From Gammaproteobacteria bacterium (lineage in GTDB: Bacteria > Pseudomonadota > Gammaproteobacteria > Pseudomonadales > UBA5518), in assembly GCA_016705365.1 (NCBI GenBank), contig JADIYI010000007.1, forward strand, positions 1-24,090: a stretch of 24,090 bases of DNA. Direction: 5' to 3'. Made by a program: the position numbers and the translations under genes. Shown here piece after piece: positions 7,684 to 12,996 of this stretch. The notes under the pieces are model-generated. The model saw nothing but the letters and a program-made list of their open reading frames with translations, was not told where the DNA came from and searched no databases. How positions within the stretch are numbered: position 1 is the stretch's first letter; every line of letters begins with the position of its first letter.

Positions 7684-7998
7684 ATGATCGAGATTAGGGA
7701 ATACCTTGATGCCGAGGGAAGCAGTCCATATGCCAAATGGTTCAATCGTCTGAATGTCGCCGCGGCGGTCAAGGTGGCGACAGCCGTCCATCGGATGGAG
7801 CAGGGAAATTTCTCTAACGTGAAAGGTGTGGGTGCCGGCGTCTATGAGTACCGCATCGATTTTGGTCCGGGGTACCGGATTTACTTCGGCAAGGAGGGCG
7901 ACCGGTTGGTGTTATTGCTCGCGGGCGGCACCAAGAAACGCCAGGACGCGGATATTTCGGCTGCAAAAGGGCATTGGCGCGACTACAAACGCCGATAA
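7684..7998 (+). CDS. RelE/ParE-superfamily toxin (HigB-like addiction module killer, COG3657 type)
   Basis: 104 residues beginning MIEIREYLDAEGSSPYAKWFNRLN, the usual start of this killer family. It continues through VKVATAVHRMEQGNFSNVKGVGAGVYEYRIDFGPGYRIYFG, where the Y-E-R-D-GPGYR-YF block holds the likely active-site Arg and Tyr residues, to LLLAGGTKKRQDADI. It is followed 17 bases later by the antitoxin, making a toxin-first operon. Such toxins usually cleave translated mRNA; which activity this one has cannot be read from sequence. No clear Shine-Dalgarno is present before the start. Confidence 0.9.
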   Translation: MIEIREYLDAEGSSPYAKWFNRLNVAAAVKVATAVHRMEQGNFSNVKGVGAGVYEYRIDFGPGYRIYFGKEGDRLVLLLAGGTKKRQDADISAAKGHWRDYKRR

Positions 7999-8015
7999 CG
8001 GCAAGAGGTGTAACG

Positions 8016-8339
8016 ATGGCTCTGACAAAAGATTTTAAGGACACCATTCAGGCACGCGCTCAACGGGATCCTGCGTTCCGTAAGGCTCTGCTGCAGGAAG
8101 GAGCCGAATGCCTGCTCGCCGGTGACGTCGATACGGGCAAGGCAGTGCTGCGCGACTATATCAACGCGACGATGGGGTTCGAGGAGCTCTCCCAAGTCTT
8201 CGACAAATCGAGCAAGAGCCTCATGCGCATGTTTGGGCCGAAAGGGAATCCTCAGGCGAGTAACCTGTTTGCTGTGATCCACTACCTGCAGGAGCAGGAG
8301 GGTATACACCTCGAAGTCAAAGCACGGAGGGTGGCCTAG
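8016..8339 (+). CDS. Antitoxin of the HigA-like addiction module (COG3636 type)
   Basis: 107 residues from ATG 8016, chosen because AAGAGGTG precedes it; the frame is also open from 7974 inside the toxin gene. Features include the acidic/basic N-terminus, ECLLAGDVDTGKAVLRDYINATMGFEELSQVFDKSSKSLMRMFG (an Xre-like helix-turn-helix), then GNPQASNLFAVIHYLQEQEG. This is the known partner family of the COG3657 toxin. A broken paralogue lies at 160-305 on the opposite strand. The intact gene stops about 50 bases before repeat copy B. GGCCAATTGGCC at 8356-8367 is a perfect palindrome just downstream. Confidence 0.9.
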   Translation: MALTKDFKDTIQARAQRDPAFRKALLQEGAECLLAGDVDTGKAVLRDYINATMGFEELSQVFDKSSKSLMRMFGPKGNPQASNLFAVIHYLQEQEGIHLEVKARRVA

Positions 8340-8389
8340 GGATTTGTAAGGCAGCGGCCAATTGGCCAATATTCAAAGTATTTTTAAGC

Positions 8390-8496
8390 ATTTTCTGAGC
8401 ATGGTATTTTTCATGGTATTGCGAATTAGAGGGAAAATAAGCCATTGAATATAAAAGATAAAAACGGCTTGTTTACAATCGAGTGGGAGTGACCGG
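8390..8496. repeat. Cassette-boundary repeat, copy B
   Basis: Same structure as copy A: TCTGAGC, the double ATGGTAT block, an AAGCCAT/ACGGCTT stem with one mismatch, and TCGAGTGGGAGTGACCGG at the right end. It lies between the HigB-like pair (+ strand) and the ATPase gene (- strand), in the same orientation as A and C. Confidence 0.85.
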
Positions 8497-8580
8497 TATT
8501 TTTAATGCATTGATTTTTATGACTGAAAGTGCATTGGATGATCTGAGCAAAATAGACGCGGATAGGGAATGATGGCTGAA

Positions 8581-9786
8581 TCATGCAGTCATAACAATCT
8601 GCGCGGAGTGGATTTCATGCCAAGGCAGAACAGTGACAGCGGAACGTGTCTGTCGGTTGTCGCCGCCATAAACCAGCCATGCTTGTCCGGCGGTGTTACC
8701 GGCCAGTTTTCGCCAGAATTCCAGCCCCTTGAAGTAATCCTTATTGATGGTTTGTCCAGATTTGATTTCCATCGGTGACAGATGGGTGCCATGGTCAATC
8801 AGTAGGTCTACCTCGTGTCCCGGACGATCACGCCAGAAGTAAAGGTTCGAGGTTTCACCCGCGTTATAACGGGCTTTCAGCAATTCACTGATAACCCAGG
8901 TTTCGAATAAGGCACCCCGTTGAACGTAGGTAGACAGTTGTTCGTGGTTTTGGATGCCGAGCAACCAGGTTGCAAGACCGGTATCCAAAAAATAGAGTTT
9001 GGGTGTTTTGACTAGACGCTTATTGAAATTCTGATGATGTGGCGGCAACAGATGCACGATGTAACTTGCTTCCAGCACGGATATCCAGGCCTTGGCCGTG
9101 TTATGCGTAATCCCGCAGTCGTTGGCCAGCGAGGAAAGATTGAGGAGTTGTCCGGTCCTGCCTGCGCACAATTTCAGGAAGCGTTGAAAGGTTCCCAAAT
9201 CCTGGACGTTGATTAATTGCCGGACATCTCGTTCCAGGTAAGTGCGCACATAGTTTCCATGCCAGGGGTGTGGTTCAAGTCCGCGGTCGAAGATTGGGGG
9301 GTAGGCGCCATCAAAGAGAATCTTATCGAGGTTCTGGTCAACTTTTTCTGCGCGCTGTAACTCGTCGTAAGTCATGGGTAGCAGCGTCAGTAATGCAGCT
9401 CTGCCTGCGAGACTCTGTGTGATCCCTGACAACAGGCCAAATTGCTGGGAACCCGTCAGGATAAATTCACCGGGTTGTTGTTTCTCATCGACGCGGGTCT
9501 GAATATAGGAAAACAGGGAAGGACAACGTTGCGCCTCATCCAGGATGGCACCCTCGTTGAATTGGTTCAAAAAGCCACGGGGGTCCGTTTCCGCAAATTC
9601 CCTCTGGTCGAGATCTTCAAGCGATACATAACGATGCTCGGGGAAAGCATGTCGAACCAGGGTGGACTTTCCAGACTGGCGTGGACCCGTGATGACAAGC
9701 ACTGGATAGCCACTGGCGAAGTGTTTAAGTCTGGATTCCGCGTTTCGGGAGATATAGGTCACGATTGGTTTCTGTTGGCTTTCCAT
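8581..9786 (-). CDS. AAA+ ATPase of the AAA_14/DUF4143 family
   Basis: 401 residues. The N-terminal AAA_14 domain has Walker A (GPRQSGKST, about residues 34-42), YVSLEDLDQREFAETDPRGFL, and Walker B GAILDEAQRCP, then LTGSQQFGLL (sensor 1). The C-terminal DUF4143 part has LYFLDTGLATWLLGI and GALFETWVISELLKA, ending in a nuclease-like strand set FWRDRPGHEVDLLID and MEIKSGQT. The D-(12)-E-x-K layout resembles a PD-(D/E)xK fold, although many members are not proven nucleases. The gene is alone between repeats B and C and has a strong promoter with its own inverted-repeat operator. A decayed second copy lies at 12563-12780. Biological role is unknown. Confidence 0.93.
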   Translation of the reverse strand: MESQQKPIVTYISRNAESRLKHFASGYPVLVITGPRQSGKSTLVRHAFPEHRYVSLEDLDQREFAETDPRGFLNQFNEGAILDEAQRCPSLFSYIQTRVDEKQQPGEFILTGSQQFGLLSGITQSLAGRAALLTLLPMTYDELQRAEKVDQNLDKILFDGAYPPIFDRGLEPHPWHGNYVRTYLERDVRQLINVQDLGTFQRFLKLCAGRTGQLLNLSSLANDCGITHNTAKAWISVLEASYIVHLLPPHHQNFNKRLVKTPKLYFLDTGLATWLLGIQNHEQLSTYVQRGALFETWVISELLKARYNAGETSNLYFWRDRPGHEVDLLIDHGTHLSPMEIKSGQTINKDYFKGLEFWRKLAGNTAGQAWLVYGGDNRQTRSAVTVLPWHEIHSAQIVMTA

Positions 9787-9792
9787 GACTAC

Positions 9793-9837
9793 ATTATGGA
9801 ATTATTCGGCTAATTGTCAATGTAATTCTCAATTAGC
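9793..9837 (-). promoter_or_regulatory. ATPase promoter with inverted-repeat operator
   Basis: On the minus strand a consensus -35 TTGACA (9815-9820) and -10 CATAAT (9793-9798) are 16 bases apart. GCTAATTG (9809-9816) and CAATTAGC (9830-9837) form a perfect 8-bp inverted repeat that overlaps the -35. The predicted start of transcription falls at or next to the ATG at 9786, and there is no Shine-Dalgarno. Confidence 0.65.
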
Positions 9838-9920
9838 TGATTTATGGGTGTTGATTAAACCCTGCCTTCCAAAGAGGTAGGTACCAATAAACATATGCTC
9901 GTTAGTTCTAATTGATCAAT

Positions 9921-10027
9921 AAATTCTGAGCATGGTGTTTTTCATGGTATTAGGCTGCAGGCCAAAAATATCTTCATGAATATAAAGAAGAAAACCCGCT
10001 TATTTATAATCGAGTGGGAATGACCGG
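9921..10027. repeat. Cassette-boundary repeat, copy C
   Basis: More diverged than A and B in the middle, with the same ends: TTCTGAGCATGGT, GTTTTTCATGGTAT, then TCGAGTGGGAATGACCGGAAT and a shared AACACAT just after it (also in A). It separates the ATPase from the RelE pair. The remainder of 9838-9920 shows no gene. Confidence 0.82.
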
Positions 10028-10057
10028 AATTGGCAACACATAGGCAGTTACACAGAT

Positions 10058-10186
10058 TTAGTTACAGTCCCGAGTAAGTGGAGGCTCGCACTGGAGCAGT
10101 ATATCTTCCACATCGACGATAGTTATTGCCACCACTCTTCCCGATACGCAGAATAAGTCCGATGTAATGGCTTGCGTTCTCTTCAT
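10058..10186 (-). CDS. Possible 42-residue downstream ORF of the RelE-Xre operon
   Basis: The ATG follows the antitoxin stop with one base between (TAA-T-ATG), so it could be translated by reinitiation. The product begins MKRTQAITSDLFCVSGRVV and ends CEPPLTRDCN. I recognise no family, and it may be a chance ORF or a remnant. Confidence 0.2.
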   Translation of the reverse strand: MKRTQAITSDLFCVSGRVVAITIVDVEDILLQCEPPLTRDCN

Positions 10187-10187
10187 A

Positions 10188-10559
10188 TTAAATCAAGTCA
10201 TCTACAGTGACTTCCAGGACGTTGGCAATAGCCCTGTAGGCATCAACCCGTCCTTCACGCTTGCCGGTCTCAATCTGCGCGATATACGCCTGTGACAGGC
10301 CTGCAGCATCAGCCAAAGTAGCCTGTGACAAGCCACGGTACTCACGCCAAACTTTCACTGCGTTCACATTGGCCAGCAATAAATCAACGATATCAGACGG
10401 CACCAGTTCATCCTCGCCTGCCGCCAGTGTGGCTTCGGCCTTATCAAAAGCGGCTACATCGTCCAGCATTTCAGCCTTTTCGATTAATGCCCGGTAGTCG
10501 GCAATTGGCACCACCGCATACTCGGGCACGCCATTGTTCTCAATGATCTGTGTACTCAT
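10188..10559 (-). CDS. Xre-family antitoxin of a RelE-type module
   Basis: 123 residues. The N-terminal part (EYAVVPIADYRALIEKAEMLDD, residues 13-34) resembles a Phd-like dimerising/toxin-binding segment. The C-terminal part is a canonical Xre HTH (RGLSQATLADAAGLSQAYIAQIETGKREGRVDAYRAIANVL, about residues 75-114). It overlaps the upstream toxin gene by four bases (ATGA), so synthesis is probably coupled. It is expected to neutralise the RelE-like toxin and bind the large palindrome upstream of the toxin start. Confidence 0.92.
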   Translation of the reverse strand: MSTQIIENNGVPEYAVVPIADYRALIEKAEMLDDVAAFDKAEATLAAGEDELVPSDIVDLLLANVNAVKVWREYRGLSQATLADAAGLSQAYIAQIETGKREGRVDAYRAIANVLEVTVDDLI

Positions 10560-10807
10560 TTGTAGATACCTCCACGTGGGCCAACATCTAACACAAGAAC
10601 CGTTACCTGTTCGCCTTCAATCTTGTAAATACCACGATACCCGCCAATCCGCAGACGATAACCTTCCCGGCCTGCCAGTTTTTTAACATTCCAATGGCCA
10701 CGGCTATCCGCTATTTCCTGAAATGCAGTACGAAACTGGTCAGCAACGTTTGCGGGCAGTTTCCGAATGCCTTTAATTGCTTTCCTGCTGTACTGCACTG
10801 TGCTCAT
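10556..10807 (-). CDS. RelE-family toxin
   Basis: 83 residues: MSTVQYSRKAIKGIRKLPANVADQF, then GHWNVKKLAGREGYRLRIGGYRGIYKIEGEQVTVLVLDVGPRGGIYK. The GREGYRLRIGGYRGIY core with its Arg residues and the terminal V--V-PRG-IYK strand are standard for RelE/ParE-type toxins. It is the first gene of the operon and overlaps the antitoxin by ATGA. The ATG is six bases from the predicted -10 with no Shine-Dalgarno. Whether it cleaves mRNA or targets gyrase is not evident from sequence; similarity favours RelE. Confidence 0.92.
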   Translation of the reverse strand: MSTVQYSRKAIKGIRKLPANVADQFRTAFQEIADSRGHWNVKKLAGREGYRLRIGGYRGIYKIEGEQVTVLVLDVGPRGGIYK

Positions 10808-10812
10808 GTGTA

Positions 10813-10841
10813 AAATATAGCATTATGCTATATTTATTCAA
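10813..10841 (-). promoter_or_regulatory. RelE-module promoter over a long perfect palindrome
   Basis: AAATATAGCAT and its exact reverse complement lie on either side of one central base (10813-10835). On the minus strand TTGAAT (10836-10841) is the -35, and TATATT within the right arm of the palindrome is the -10, 16 bases away. Operator and promoter coincide, as expected for autoregulation. Confidence 0.7.
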
Positions 10842-10843
10842 GT

Positions 10844-10882
10844 AAAAATATTGCTTATTGCTAATCGAGTGGGAGTGACCGG
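10844..10882. repeat. Cassette-boundary repeat, partial copy D
   Basis: Only the right part is present. GCTTATT...AATCGAG and TCGAGTGGGAGTGACCGG (10865-10882) align without gaps to copy C. The left part is replaced by the promoter of the RelE module, so this copy may mark the end of the row. Confidence 0.75.
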
Positions 10883-10938
10883 CACTGACGGGCAATGTCA
10901 GGCACCGCCTGGTAACAACAGACTCCAGGGCCACGAAA

Positions 10939-10962
10939 CCCGGCGTAATTGCCGGGCTTTTT
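10939..10962 (+). terminator. Intrinsic terminator-like hairpin
   Basis: CCCGGC (10939-10944), loop GTAATT, GCCGGG (10951-10956), then CTTTTT. It is weakly bidirectional, since the other strand reads GCCGGGTTT. No + strand gene precedes it, so it may serve as a stop for the leftward GNAT operon or be left from a lost gene. The rest of 10883-11113 shows no gene. Confidence 0.55.
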
Positions 10963-11113
10963 CGTTTATGCAGGGGTGATCCTGTTTTCGACCTTATGTT
11001 GGCGGGCATTCACAGGCGGTGGCAAATAATGTTTGCCTTTGCTGTGACCATCACGGCCAGTGCCTTCAAAAAATGTCTGTGACTTCGGATCGGGCAGGTC
11101 CAGGGAGTTGTAG

Positions 11114-11650
11114 TTACAGTGTCTCCAGAGATGCCATGGGCACAAACAGCTTCATGGGGTTGGCGGTCAACGGCAAGAAGAAGTCGAACGATTGGTAGAA
11201 GGCCAGTGCGTCGTTGTCGAGCACATCGAGGACGACGCCCATGGCGGGCAAGCCCTTCGGGTTGCTCGCTATCTGATAGGCATGCCTTAGCGCATGCGCC
11301 AGCGTTTTTGCTCCCAGGCCTTGCCGATGCAACCGTTGGTCGATGCCGAGTCGCGCCAGTAAAATGATGGGAACGGGATAGCGCGGCAGGCGATACGGGT
11401 CTGGCAGTTCTTCGCGCACCAAAGTCTGATGGGCCAGCGTGTAGTACGCGGCTACCTGAGGCTTCGCTGAACTGTCCCCGGTGGTACTGTCTTCGGTGGT
11501 AAAGGGGAGTACAAAGGTTCGGTTCAGGTTCAGTGCCATGTTCTTCGCCGCATAGCGGCGAAGATACACGTTGATGGACTCCTTGCCGCAATCAAATGTT
11601 TTGACATTGATCGCGCGTGGATCCAGTGGCAAAAACTCAACGGTCGGCAT
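11114..11650 (-). CDS. GNAT-family acetyltransferase toxin (TacT/AtaT-like)
   Basis: 178 residues of a Gcn5-related N-acetyltransferase. The acetyl-CoA motif is RQGLG (residues 109-113, within ARLGIDQRLHRQGLGAKTL), preceded by the strand VPIILLARL. A Tyr at 152 (ALAFYQSFDFF) is where the general-acid Tyr of TacT-type toxins lies. The N-terminus (FDCGKESINVYLRRYAAKNMALNLNRTFVL) matches the F-C-----D-YL---A pattern of toxin GNATs. Known relatives acetylate aminoacyl-tRNA and stop translation. It overlaps its DUF1778 antitoxin gene by 14 bases and is the second gene of the operon. Confidence 0.92.
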   Translation of the reverse strand: MPTVEFLPLDPRAINVKTFDCGKESINVYLRRYAAKNMALNLNRTFVLPFTTEDSTTGDSSAKPQVAAYYTLAHQTLVREELPDPYRLPRYPVPIILLARLGIDQRLHRQGLGAKTLAHALRHAYQIASNPKGLPAMGVVLDVLDNDALAFYQSFDFFLPLTANPMKLFVPMASLETL

Positions 11651-11924
11651 TCAGCACGAAGCCCTCTTGGTCAAGTGCTTGTGCTGCCTTACGAAGCCTG
11701 GCTGTTGGCGCAGGCGGATTGTCACAGGCCTCGCAAAAAGCGTCGAACTGCGCATTGGTCAGTTGAATACTGCTGTAGGCTTCCAATACTTCAGGCGCAT
11801 GTTGCTTCACCAGCTGAGTGACATAGGCCTTGATACTGGTTAAGCCCGACGCACGTGCCGCGCGCTCTGCCAGTGCATAGGTTTCTTCATCCCACTGCAT
11901 TTCATAACGTACAGGTTTGGGCAT
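11637..11924 (-). CDS. DUF1778-type ribbon-helix-helix antitoxin
   Basis: 95 residues from the ATG at 11924, chosen because CGGAG lies seven bases before it; the frame is open to 11999 but those codons overlap the promoter. The protein begins MPKPVRYEMQWDEETYALAERAARASGLTSIKAYVTQLV, a ribbon-helix-helix pattern, then has a C-terminal toxin-binding part (LTNAQFDAFCEACDNPPAPTARLRKA). This ending, D-F---CD-PP-P---L--A, is typical of DUF1778 partners of GNAT toxins. It should repress its own promoter, which carries two CGGA-N5-TCCG sites. Confidence 0.93.
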   Translation of the reverse strand: MPKPVRYEMQWDEETYALAERAARASGLTSIKAYVTQLVKQHAPEVLEAYSSIQLTNAQFDAFCEACDNPPAPTARLRKAAQALDQEGFVLNADR

Positions 11925-11944
11925 AATCATCTCCGAAAATTCTC

Positions 11945-11999
11945 TACGGAATAAATCCGTAACGAGGGAAAGTATTGCGGAGTGTTTCCGTAAAAGCAA
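11945..11999 (-). promoter_or_regulatory. DUF1778-GNAT promoter with two operator sites
   Basis: On the minus strand TTGCTT (11994-11999) and AATACT (11971-11976) are 17 bases apart. CGGA-GTGTT-TCCG (11978-11990) fills the spacer. A second site, TACGGA-ATAAA-TCCGTA (11945-11961), lies downstream. The two are 31 bases apart, about three helical turns. Confidence 0.6.
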
Positions 12000-12035
12000 G
12001 GAGAGCGTTCAGGAGTCCGTCCGTGGCGCTCATTG

Positions 12036-12051
12036 ACTGTAACAGTACAGT
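12036..12051 (+). promoter_or_regulatory. Possible operator upstream of the Xre/MbcA-like gene
   Basis: Inverted repeat ACTGT-AACAGT-ACAGT, with a further ACAGT half-site a little downstream. It is placed where an autoregulator would bind. No convincing -35/-10 pair was found. Confidence 0.3.
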
Positions 12052-12065
12052 ATGAGAGTCTGCCG

Positions 12066-12491
12066 ATGCTGTATTCTTACAGTGTATGGAAAATGATAGA
12101 CACCAACTTCGAGCAATTATCGCAGCCGTACTCGATAGAATCGGGTTCCCTGCTGCCGGTGATCTTCAACATTTTCTCGCTTTGGCGTCTTACCGGGCAG
12201 CAGCAGATGACGCTGCTGGGGTTGAGCAATGAAAAGACGCTCTACAACTGGAAAAACCAGCCGGGAAAAGCAAAGCTGACCCGGGACTGTCTGGAACGGG
12301 CCAGCTATATCCTGGGTATCTACCGGGCGTTACAGATTCTCTTTCCGGATGAGGCGCAAAACGATCGGTGGATTCATGCAGCCAATGACAATCCGCTGTT
12401 CGATGGCTCGGCGCCAGTGGACAAAATGTTGGGTGGTTTGGTCGTCGACCTGGCGGTTGTTCGAGAGCATCTCGATAGTCAACTGTCATGA
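12066..12491 (+). CDS. Xre/MbcA/ParS-type antitoxin (DUF2384), orphan
   Basis: 141 residues from ATG 12066; the frame opens at TTG 12033, and the next ATG is at 12093. An N-terminal Xre-like region (LLPVIFNIFSLWRLTGQQQMTLLGLSNEKTLYNWK) is followed by LTRDCLERASYILGIYRALQILFPDE. The C-terminal toxin-binding segment has NPLFDGSAPVDKMLGGLVVDLAVVREHLD, matching the F-G-SP-D-ML-G-V-DL--VR-YLD pattern of DUF2384. The usual partner is a RES-domain toxin immediately downstream. Here the next sequence is a decayed ATPase fragment on the other strand, so no toxin is present. It may be a solitary antitoxin left by decay. Confidence 0.85.
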   Translation: MLYSYSVWKMIDTNFEQLSQPYSIESGSLLPVIFNIFSLWRLTGQQQMTLLGLSNEKTLYNWKNQPGKAKLTRDCLERASYILGIYRALQILFPDEAQNDRWIHAANDNPLFDGSAPVDKMLGGLVVDLAVVREHLDSQLS

Positions 12492-12562
12492 GCACCGCCC
12501 ACAGTGCCAGCAGCTTTTCGCCCTCGGACTGTTGCTTTTGGTTGTGTGACAGGGCGGTGTGC

Positions 12563-12780
12563 CTGCCAAACTGCTGGGATCCCGTCAGGATAAATTCGCC
12601 GGGTTGCTGTCGTTCATCGACGCGTGTCTGCAGATAGGAAAACAGGGCAGGCAGGACAGCGTTGCGCCTCTCCAGGATGGCCTCCTCGGTAAACTGGTTC
12701 AAAACCCCCCGTGGGTCTGTTTCGGCAAATTCCCTCTGGTCGAGATCCTCAAGCGAAACATAGCGGTGTTCGGGACACGC
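12563..12780 (-). pseudogene. Fragment of a second AAA_14/DUF4143 ATPase
   Basis: About 72 codons match the ATPase at 8581-9786 closely: PEHRYVSLEDLDQREFAETD, PRG-LNQF, LFSY-QTRVDE-QQPGEFIL and TGSQQFG. Walker A and everything after sensor 1 are missing. A 4-base insertion and a 1-base deletion shift the frame over the Walker B segment (ILERRNAVLPA instead of ILDEAQRCPS). The fragment lies between the orphan antitoxin and nod. Residual text on both sides does not match any gene I recognise. Confidence 0.88.
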
Positions 12781-12883
12781 ACCCATGGTCATCTGTAACG
12801 CCATCGGCGCGAGCAAGTGCCATTCCACCATCACCGTGACTGCGAATGCGCGGCTGGCGGAAACATCATTTTTAGCGACAAGT

Positions 12884-12903
12884 CATCCGTCATACGGCGG
12901 ATG
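12884..12903. other. Inverted repeat upstream of nod
   Basis: CATCCG (12884-12889) and CGGATG (12898-12903), with CCGT-CAT-ACGG nested inside (12887-12897). It is about 95 bases before the nod start. I found no FNR half-sites (TTGAT/ATCAA) or NsrR-like palindrome between 12781 and 12996. This is the only symmetric element there, and its role is unknown. Confidence 0.3.
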
Positions 12904-12996
12904 CGGTATTCAGGAATCTCTGTCTTAATAGCCCCGACGTTTGTCCGCCAGACTTTGCGGTGCCTTGTGACTCTACACTAACAGAGGAGCTCGAAA

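Noticed and set aside
6121..10882. Chromosomal integron with attC sites
   Set aside because: The repeats lack the RYYYAAC/GTTRRRY core sites, gene orientation is mixed and no integron integrase is present in the window.
6121..10882. CRISPR array
   Set aside because: The repeats are 107 bp and 0.8-2.2 kb apart with genes between them; there are no short regular spacers and no cas genes.
10883..10970. tRNA or other small RNA before the terminator-like hairpin
   Set aside because: No cloverleaf or CCA end can be folded by eye, and no promoter is visible.
12190..12834. 214-residue minus-strand frame as a single gene
   Set aside because: Only the part at 12563-12780 matches an ATPase; the rest is antisense to the DUF2384 gene.
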